A stretch of 64,000 bases of DNA, from contig NC_084597.1 in assembly GCF_033807715.1 (NCBI RefSeq), forward strand, positions 11,644,670 through 11,708,669. Direction: 5' to 3'. Positions 56,599 to 64,000 of this stretch are shown here, one piece after another (the first letter of the stretch is position 1; every line of letters starts with the position of its first letter). The DNA comes from Cololabis saira. Taxonomy: Eukaryota > Chordata > Actinopteri > Beloniformes > Belonidae. Under the pieces are notes generated by a model, which was not told the origin of the DNA, made no database searches, and worked only from the letters and a program-made list of their open reading frames with translations. The translations under genes and the position numbers were made by a program.

Positions 56599-57348
56599 CA
56601 GTACTCGAGTTGTAAAAAAAAAAATCAGGGGGGATGGTGGATTTTATCATATTGGGACAGATAATTTGTGCTGATTACCAATAATATGTTACAAATAATA
56701 GCACTGACCAAAACACCTGCAGAAATACTGCAGGAATGACATAGCAGCAGTTAAATGCAGCCTTCTGTAAGCTTTAAATATCCACTGGGCTTACATCAAA
56801 TACATCAAAACACAACAATAAAAAACACTTTTCTGAACTTATCAATATGCCTCTGTCCTTCACAGGATAAGTAAAATGGATCACTGCAAAAACTCAAAAT
56901 CTTAACAAGAATATTTGTCTTATTTCTAGTTAAAATGTCTCATTTTGGTAAAAAAAATCTCATTACACTTAAAACTTAAAACTCATCACTGAAAAAAAAC
57001 AACAATGTTCACCTGTTTCAAGTAGATTTTCACTTAAAATAAGTAGAAAAATCTGCCAGTGGAACAAGATTTTTCTTGCTTGTAATAAGAAAATCTGACA
57101 GATTTTCCTACTTATTTCAAGTGAAAATTTACTTGAAACAGGTGAAAATGGTCAAATAAGTTATTTTTCTGGTGTTATTTTTCTGGTGATGACTCTAAAT
57201 GTTGAAATAGCAGTAAAACCACATTCATTGATGAAATGACATAAGGGATGGAAAGGGGGGATGGCAGTTTTACAGGGGGGATGATTTGGACCGTTTTTAT
57301 TTCGGGGGAGGATGCCATCCCCCCTCATCCCCCTCAACTCGAGTACTG
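56599..57348 (+). mobile_element. hAT element (CAGTACTCGAGTTG ends), copy 3
   Basis: A perfect 8-bp TSD cttaccaa (56591-56598, 57349-57356). Very similar to 54320-55079; part of the internal stem is deleted. No transposase. Confidence 0.93.
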
Positions 57349-57369
57349 CTTACCAAACTTGCTTGCTTG

Positions 57370-57770
57370 GCGCGCTATAGCCTTGACAGGAACAGACACA
57401 CAAAACACTCGTTTCAGTAGCACAATCAGAACTTGTACATCTCTCCAGACATTAGTCTGAATGTGACATAGCATGTTCTCTTCACACAAGACTCTCTCAG
57501 TCAGGACTGTCCTCTCATGTGGTTCCTCAGAAGTTACCAGTGACCACAAGAGCAGAGTCATCCCTCTCTATGTTCAAGGAACTCGTGAAGACTTTCCTCG
57601 CCCAAAAACACATTCTGTCATGAATTGCTCTCTCGCTCTTCAACTTACTACACTGCTTTTGAATGCTGATTTAACTGCACTCATTTTGTGGCTCACTGTG
57701 ACTTGATTGTATTCCTTTGTTGTAAGTCCCTTTGGATAGAAGCGTCTGCTAAACGAAATGAGATACGGAA
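57370..57770 (+). mobile_element. LINE/SINE 3' end, degenerate
   Basis: Frame-broken sequence resembles the end of a LINE reverse transcriptase (TTRAESSLSMFKELVKTFL, about 57545-57600). It is followed by the widespread fish LINE/SINE tail GTAAGTCCCTTTGGATAGAA then GCGTCTGCTAAACGAAATG (57725-57763). The 5' part is missing. Confidence 0.65.
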
Positions 57771-58287
57771 ACAATTTCTACACTTAACCTTCATCATTCA
57801 GGCATTTTACATCACATGCCACCAAAAAGTAAAAACCAATACAAGATTTCCTCTTCTTCGCTTCCGCTGAGCTCATCCTCTTTCTTCTACGTTACAATTA
57901 GCTTTTGTCCAAAGCAGCTTACAACAGAGGAATAAAATCCAACCAGTGTAACATAATGAATCACAAAGTGTGTGCAGTTAAGAAGGCATTCAAGTGCAGT
58001 TCAGGACGATAAAGGGAGAGTGCAGTTTTATTTCCGTGTTGAAGCTAATGCGAAACTAAGACGCGTTGCAGTTCCTCGAATGGCCACTAGAGGATGGCTA
58101 CAAAAACGAGTCACTCTTTCTTGACACCTATGTTAAAATGTCCAACTTTATAGCAGAAATAAACATATTTACAGCCTGGTCACAAGTCCATCATCTGTGA
58201 TTGTCATGCTACTGCTCTTAGTGAAGCAACCAGCCATTTGTACGAGTCCAGCGTCGGTTTAGTACGTTTTATATAGAAAATATTACG
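57771..58287. other. Spacer, no gene recognised
   Basis: No domain or element ends are recognised. Confidence 0.4.
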
Positions 58288-58295
58288 GTAAACAA

Positions 58296-59063
58296 AAGGG
58301 GTGGGCAAAAATATCGATATGGCAATATATCACGATACTTTTCCAGCCGATTCAATATCGATATAAAAAATTTGAATATCGATTTTTTTTTTTTATATAT
58401 TTTTTATCCCCGATTTTTTTCCCATTATATCACCCAGTGCTCCTACCTAAGTGACAGTCCTGGGCATTGCCACTCTCTACCAACCCTGGGAGGGCCCTGC
58501 ACTGAGCTCAGGTTTTATTTCATTTTATAATTTATTTTTTATATAACACAATTGCCTGTCCTTGAAAAATGAAAAATAATGGACAGAGGTTTATTTATTT
58601 ATGGATTTATATCTATACTGACTGATCACTGTGCCTGTCCTTGGTTTTAGTACCATCTTTCTTGTGTTTATTATCATTTGCCACATAATTAAAGCAACCT
58701 CATACTAAATTTAATTTTAATTTCATATGATGTAAATAATATGAAAAACATATACAAATAAGTTGTAACTTTAGCTTGTATAGTTATAATAAAACATTGT
58801 TTTGACTCAGTTTGTCCCATGAATTGTCACCATAATCTGATGAACGTGCAATTCGGATTTTAAGATCCATTACTATCATCTGATGTACAAATATACAACT
58901 TGGATTTTAAGATGTGTAATGCATTTTTAAATTTTTCAGTGAACTATGTAGAATATAATAATCGGGATATCGCATAATCGGGATATCGCAATGTGTATCG
59001 TATCGTGGCTCAAGTATCGTGATGCGTATCGTATCGTGAGGTCCTTCCCAATACCCACCCCTA
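58296..59063. mobile_element. hAT-like element (TAGGGGTGGGC-type ends, ATCGATAT-rich)
   Basis: A perfect 8-bp TSD gtaaacaa (58288-58295, 59064-59071) flanks AAGGGGTGGGCAAAAATATC and ...AATACCCACCCCTA. The subterminal regions are rich in TATCGATAT on the left and ATCGTATCG on the right. No coding capacity; the interior is AT-rich with a T-run. Confidence 0.87.
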
Positions 59064-59071
59064 GTAAACAA

Positions 59072-61270
59072 TATATTCTGCTGTGAAAGTCTTAAAGTTC
59101 TGGACATATTTGGGCGGAGATCCCTTAAAGGAGCTGGTAGCCAAGGATATCTTTGAAAGAACCATCCAAAAAAAAGGGGGATTGAAAACTTCTGTCATGT
59201 GACCTAATGCTTCCTCCATTGTTTTTTTTTTTCAGTCTATGGTTCACAGTGCAGTTCAAGTCTTTCTTGGGGATCTTGTTGCAGCCATGTTACAGCCTAC
59301 ATACTGAGTAGGGTGAGCTGGCTTTAGCAGAGGTGTTGATATTCGTGTGCTGGTGCATGTTTCCATAAGGCAAGGCATGTAGCCACGAGAGTGGTCTGGG
59401 CTGGACCTCAAAGCTACACCGTGCAAATCCAGGCCAAACAGGCAGACTGTTTCAGCGACAGGAATTCTGTTCCCCCCTAATGATCACTAAACTGTCTGAA
59501 GGATTTTGAACTATATTATTATAAGGTGATAATATTAACCTGCGTTTGTTTAAAAAATTGTCTGAGTTCAGATTTGGTGTGTCTGAAAACCAATGATGTA
59601 GAGAACATTTGCTACTTAATACTCAATCTAAAGTTGAGACTTTTTATGAACTAGAAATGACAATGTACTATTTGCTGTGCAAATCTTTCACCACCACAGC
59701 TATGAAAACTGTGTTCTGAAGAGAACATGAACATCTGTACCAAATTTAGCAGCAGTCTCTTCAATAGATGTCAAGTACTTTTACACAAAGCTTAATGGAA
59801 GCAGAGGAGGAAAAGTCAGCAGGATTCATCCTCTGGGGAAGTCATGGCCAGTCATCCATTAGCTTTTGAGGCCAAAGAGGTTGTACTCTTTGTTACAAGA
59901 CTGCTACAAGCACAGCTAAGAATAAAAAATAAAAGTGAGCTACAGAAGAAAAGTGGGAAAAGATTTCTTGGAGATGTTGGAAAGAAAATCTAGATATTGC
60001 CATGCTGCATGAGTGACCTGGACTCAAGCGTCAATGGAGGTTATTTACAGGGTACATCTGCAGTGAGATGTGTAGGTGTAGGTGAGACGTTCACTGAGGT
60101 ACCATGAATGAGTGATCTCATGCAGCCGGCATGAGCGACTAAAAACAGCAGCTGTATAGTCTGAAAGGGTCTGAAATTGAACTCATAGTTTACACATGGC
60201 AAAGCCATCAAGCAGACGGTGGCTTTGCGGGGGCTTCCATTAAGTACCCTTGCATAATTCTCAGTAATTTATTGAGTCACTGAAACCACATTTGTTGTTC
60301 TAGAGATGATATATTCTCTCGCTCCCCTGAGGTTAATCTGAGAATAGGTCTGCTCACCTATCATCAATTCTCCAGAATAATAGTTGTGCTTTCATAGGAA
60401 GTGCAGGTTTATGTTACAGTGTCCACAACTGAGACGGTCATGAGTGATTTTACAGAGCACCTTTTGGCAATGATGTATAACAGTCGTAACGTAAGTGGAA
60501 TTGACATAATAGAGCAATGGTTTCATCTCTTTCCTGTTATTTTCAAGAGTGACCTGCCTTCTTATTTATTTATTTTTTAATAAATCCTGTTGAGTTGTAA
60601 AAATCTGATATGTTTGCCACATTTCATTTGAGAATATGCAAAGACCAAGGACAAAAAAAGACAAAAAAAGAACAAAATTGTCTCATTTCGTTTAGAAAAA
60701 ACGGTTTTACATATACTCAGAATAAAGTTTGATTAATTTTGGACCCTTAACGTTTGATGCATAATTTGTATTCATGCCATCGATGCTACGTTAGATGATT
60801 CCAGGAAACCCGGCTGCTTCTTCATCCACCATGACATACCAATTTGGCTGGAGATTTTTGAAGGCTAAATATGCTGCAGGATGTGGATCCGTTTATGCAG
60901 TCTCTGCCTCCGGTTCAGAGTTACAACCTAATACCAAGAAATTCAGTTTAGTTAATGCTGCAATTTCAGGACAGGGGCAAGCGCCCTCAACCTGACCGGG
61001 GTACAATTTGACGGATGCTGCAGATTTAATGAGGTGCAGGTTCAGACCCTTCTTAGGTGCTGACTGGTTATTGTTACATAACTCCGTCGGGTTAAACAGT
61101 GCAGCGCTTGTAAGGGACTGCGTCCTACAGGGTAATGAGCACACAAGCACTCGACGCAGGGCCAAGGCGACTTATAGTCAACTCCAGCTGTGACTGTAAA
61201 AGTATGTCCTGTCCTCAAACATAGGGGATTTGATGTACAAGCTTTTATCAGATAACTTTGCTGAATGTAA
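59072..61270. other. Intergenic, no gene recognised
   Basis: Long unique-looking stretch. Frames near 60795-61193 on both strands are short and domain-free. Confidence 0.45.
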
Positions 61271-61271
61271 T

Positions 61272-61400
61272 TAGAATAGAATAGAATAGAATAGAATAGA
61301 ATAGAATAGAATAGAATAGAATAGAAGACTTTATTGATCTCCCAGAGGAGAAATTCAGTCGTGCAGCAGCCAAACACACACACGCTCAACGGTTTATACA
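61272..61400 (-). repeat. (AATAG)n microsatellite and LINE-tail-like sequence
   Basis: About ten AATAG units (61272-61326) run into ACTTTATTGATCTCCCAGAG and GAAATTCAGTCGTGCAGCAG. This is a tail type frequent at minus-strand retroposon 3' ends in fish. Confidence 0.65.
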
Positions 61401-62165
61401 AAAACATTTTAATAGAATAACCAATAAATAGCTAAATAATAAAAAAGAGCAATATAAAAAGTAGAAAAAGAGTATGTACAAGAGAAAAAAAATAGTAAAC
61501 ACCAAAAAAACGGATAATATTTACATAATAATATATTTACATAATATTTACATGTGCAAAAGTACGAATTATCATTGAATTATTATAAATTAATCATCAT
61601 TTTCTTTTATAGATTCTTAAAAATACTCTACACAACCACATCTTTTTTAGTTTCGCTAAAGAAAGACTGGTGATGTCGTTGATGAGACTATATATCGATG
61701 TTGATCCTTTGAGTGGTGTGGTGCATATTTGTATTTGACTGCCATCTTGTCCATGGCTTTTCAATTTAACAAGCTCCAAAATAGTCTTTAATTGAAAAAA
61801 ATGAACATTAATTGTGTTTTTTTGATACATTTCTCTTTGGTTTACTCTTTATACATTGATTTTGTTTTTCTCCAATGTCACCAATGTATAAAATACGCAC
61901 AAAAGGACATAAAAGGACATAAAAATATTTCTGAAAAATGTTTCTTTTAATATGAGAACAAAATTTTTAACATTTTTCCTTTAACAACCTGTCGGAGTAG
62001 ATTAAATGTTGAGTAATGATATAATAATAAGGAATGAAATAATTTCCTGTGTTTGTCACCAGTGTATAAAAAACACCAATAATATTCAAGACATTCATAA
62101 ATTATTCCTAACAATGTCTTATGACTGACTCATTCGCAAATATAATTTTTACAACTGCATTATTT
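61401..62165. other. Intergenic, AT-rich, no gene recognised
   Basis: No coding or element signature. Confidence 0.45.
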
Positions 62166-62179
62166 CAAAGCAGACAAAG

Positions 62180-62253
62180 TTTCGCGCCCCCCCAGAGATC
62201 TCTGGCGCCCCCCCGGGGGGGGCAGGACCCCAGGTTGGGAACCACTGGTCTAA
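62180..62253. repeat. Solo end of a hAT-like element (GGTTGGGAACCACTG)
   Basis: GCGCCCCCCCAGAGATCTCTGGCGCC is a near-palindrome (reported here in two parts: GCGCCCCCCCAGAG and CTCTGGCGCCCCCCC). It is followed by CCAGGTTGGGAACCACTGG, a common hAT terminus in fish. The opposite end is not seen upstream, so this is a fragment. Confidence 0.5.
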
Positions 62254-62339
62254 AGGGGCTGCCATAGGGAAAATAGTAATAATATAAGAAGTGCTGACTG
62301 TTGCCACACTTTATGTTGTGGTTTTGTGTTGTGTGGGCT

Positions 62340-63399
62340 GCAAGAAATTACATCTTGAAATTCATAGAGGACCACCCAAACTGGACGGGGGGTCCGTTTG
62401 GTGGCTTTAGGAATTCATCTCTGCTTTTTGCTCATGTTATGGTCCTGTTGGCATTATGGAGCTGCAATATTGAGCTCTCACTGGTCCGGTTCGTAGACAA
62501 ACCAGCTTGGATGAGACTCAGCATCTCCAAGTCTGAGGCCATGGTAGGGCTGGGCGATATATCGAGATTTTAATATATATCGATATATTTTCAAACGCGA
62601 TATGGTATGAGACAATATCGTTTATATCGATTATTAAAAGAAATATATATATATATATATGATTTTGATACAGCTTATTTTGTGACAAATTGACAAATTG
62701 ACAAATGTTTTGTTATTTGCACAACTGTCAACCTCAGTGGAAAAGTCTGCCTGTTAATGTCTACATTGTATTAATTGCACAGTGTATTTTAATTTAATTG
62801 TTATGCAGGAAAGGGATATTTGTTTTATTTTATTCAAGAAGCATTTTTATTCTATATATGCAGGCAGTTTATTTTTATTTCATTTGTTTTATACATTTTG
62901 ATATTGTGCAGACCTCTGTTAATAAAGGAACCTGTGTGACATTTGGCACGAGGCTTTGTATAAAAACTGAATGTTTTTTTAAGGGTTTGCCTCAGAAAAA
63001 AATGAAGCTAACAGAGATGCTATGCTATAATGCTTTGGGGGAAACCCCAAATATGGCACAGAAAAAATATCGATATATATCGAGTATCGCTATTCAGCTA
63101 GAAAATATCGAGATATGACTTTTGGTCCGTATCGCCCAGCCCTAGGCCATGGTTCTCCGTTTGTAATGGGTGGAATGTTTTCACTGGGTTGGGAGTGATG
63201 TTCTGCCGAGAAGTTTATCTTGTGGTCTTGCTCATGAGTGTCATTAACATACAGATCTTGATGACGAGCTGATGATGATCCCTTCATTTGAGTCAGGTGC
63301 CTTGAAGCAGGGAAACATCTCAAAGATGCAGGATAGCTGCCCTCTGACCTATGGCTATGAACTGTGGGCAGTGACCACAAAATTAAAAAAAATATCTCA
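62340..63399 (+). pseudogene. Degenerate LINE reverse transcriptase split by a hAT
   Basis: The two outer parts (62340-62544 and 63145-63399) read as a decayed reverse transcriptase. LLFADDVVLLA of the family is here FAHVMVLLA, so both catalytic Asp are lost. Then come RLSISKSEAMV (interrupted by the hAT) and, after it, LTYGYELWAVTT near 63340-63380. Several deletions and frame breaks. The clade is not resolved. Confidence 0.7.
62545..63144 (+). mobile_element. hAT element (TAGGGCTGGGCGATAT ends), copy 3, inside a dead LINE
   Basis: A perfect 8-bp TSD ggccatgg (62537-62544, 63145-63152), which is part of the LINE codons for EAMV. Near-identical to copies 1 and 2 apart from a TA-rich microsatellite (about 62644-62661) and a 3' shared frame at 62798-63118. 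Confidence 0.94.
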
Positions 63400-63414
63400 A
63401 ACCCACCACACCGT

Positions 63415-64000
63415 TACGACGGAGTATTAGGGCCAAACTTAGACAAAAAAAAAAGGAAATTACGAGAATAAAGTCATAATGTTGCAAGAATAAAGTCGTA
63501 ATAGAATAAAGCCGTAATATTATGAGGATAAAGTCGTAATATTACGAGAATAAAGTCGTAATATTACGAGAATAAAGTCGTAATATTATGAGAATAAAGT
63601 CGTCATATTATGAGAATAAAGTCGTCATATTATGAGAATAAGGTCGTAATATTACGAGAATAAAGTCGTAATATTATGAGAATAAAGTCGTAATTTATGA
63701 GAATAAAGTCGTAATATTACGAGAATAAACTCGTAACATTACGAGAATAAAGTCGTCATATTATGAGAATAAAGTCGTAATATTACGAGAATAAAGTCGT
63801 AATATTATGAGAATAAAGTCGTAATATTACGAGAATAAAGTCGTAATATTACGAGAATAAAGTCGTAATATTACGAGAATAAAGTCGTCATATTATGAGA
63901 ATAAAGTCGTCATATTACGAGAATAAAGTCGTAACATTACGAGAATAAAGTCGCAATTTATGAGAATAAAGTCGTAATATTATGAGAATAAAGTCATAAT
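63415..64000. mobile_element. Foldback MITE, family B (TACGACGGAG termini), copy 3, cut by the window end
   Basis: It starts TACGACGGAGTATTAGGGCC after caccgt (the predicted 6-bp TSD). More than 530 bp of the left arm is an array of ACGAGAATAAAGTCGTAATA units, so here the left arm is the long one. The right end lies beyond the window. Confidence 0.88.

Noticed and set aside
63465..64000. Regular ~20-bp repeats that could suggest a CRISPR-like array
   Set aside because: Units are directly tandem without unique spacers, lie inside a transposon arm, and the genome is eukaryotic.

Overview
The window is teleost fish nuclear DNA. This is shown by a spliced vertebrate gene with long introns, Tc1, hAT, TTAA-type and LINE copies of kinds common in bony fish, and long simple-sequence arrays. 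No rRNA, tRNA, CRISPR array or bacterial operon structure is visible.

One host gene can be supported: a BNIP3-family (BNIP3/BNIP3L/BNIP4) mitochondrial outer-membrane mitophagy receptor on the + strand. Six coding exons (23839-23881, 32002-32152, 32953-33034, 35421-35494, 36121-36267, 42825-42873) join in frame at GT/AG junctions into 181 residues. It carries a LIR motif (WVEL), a BH3-like stretch, the family WVWDWSSRPEN block and a C-terminal transmembrane anchor. The protein departs from the block shared by BNIP3 and BNIP3L just before the anchor, so the third teleost paralogue (bnip4) is the likeliest identity. Two CACGTG motifs lie about 230-290 bp upstream of the ATG.

Layout. 1-23.5 kb: no host gene recognised. 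It holds foldback and hAT elements, two inverted copies of one hAT-like element each blown up by a ~0.9-1 kb microsatellite, a TTAA element, a triple nest (LINE in hAT in hAT) inside a local duplication whose second copy preserves the empty site, and a Tc1 transposase split by a hAT. 23.5-43.2 kb: the BNIP3-family gene. Intron 1 carries an L2-like LINE with an open 750-codon reverse transcriptase, inserted into a minus-strand L1-like copy. Intron 2 is three quarters one hAT. Introns 3 and 5 hold a TTAA element, a Harbinger-like MITE and three hAT elements. 43-64 kb: again no host gene. It holds a Harbinger-like element with a Myb/SANT-like remnant, more hAT copies, two abutting TTAA elements (one with YqaJ-type and THAP remnants on opposite strands), and foldback elements with long tandem arrays.

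Most element boundaries below come from target-site duplications (TSDs) read directly in the sequence. The features most worth following up are: a class of foldback elements beginning TACG with 6-bp TSDs in three families; a ~20-bp minisatellite shared between that class and an unrelated hAT family; overlapping GC palindromes under the ends of two hAT families; and the YqaJ/THAP element.
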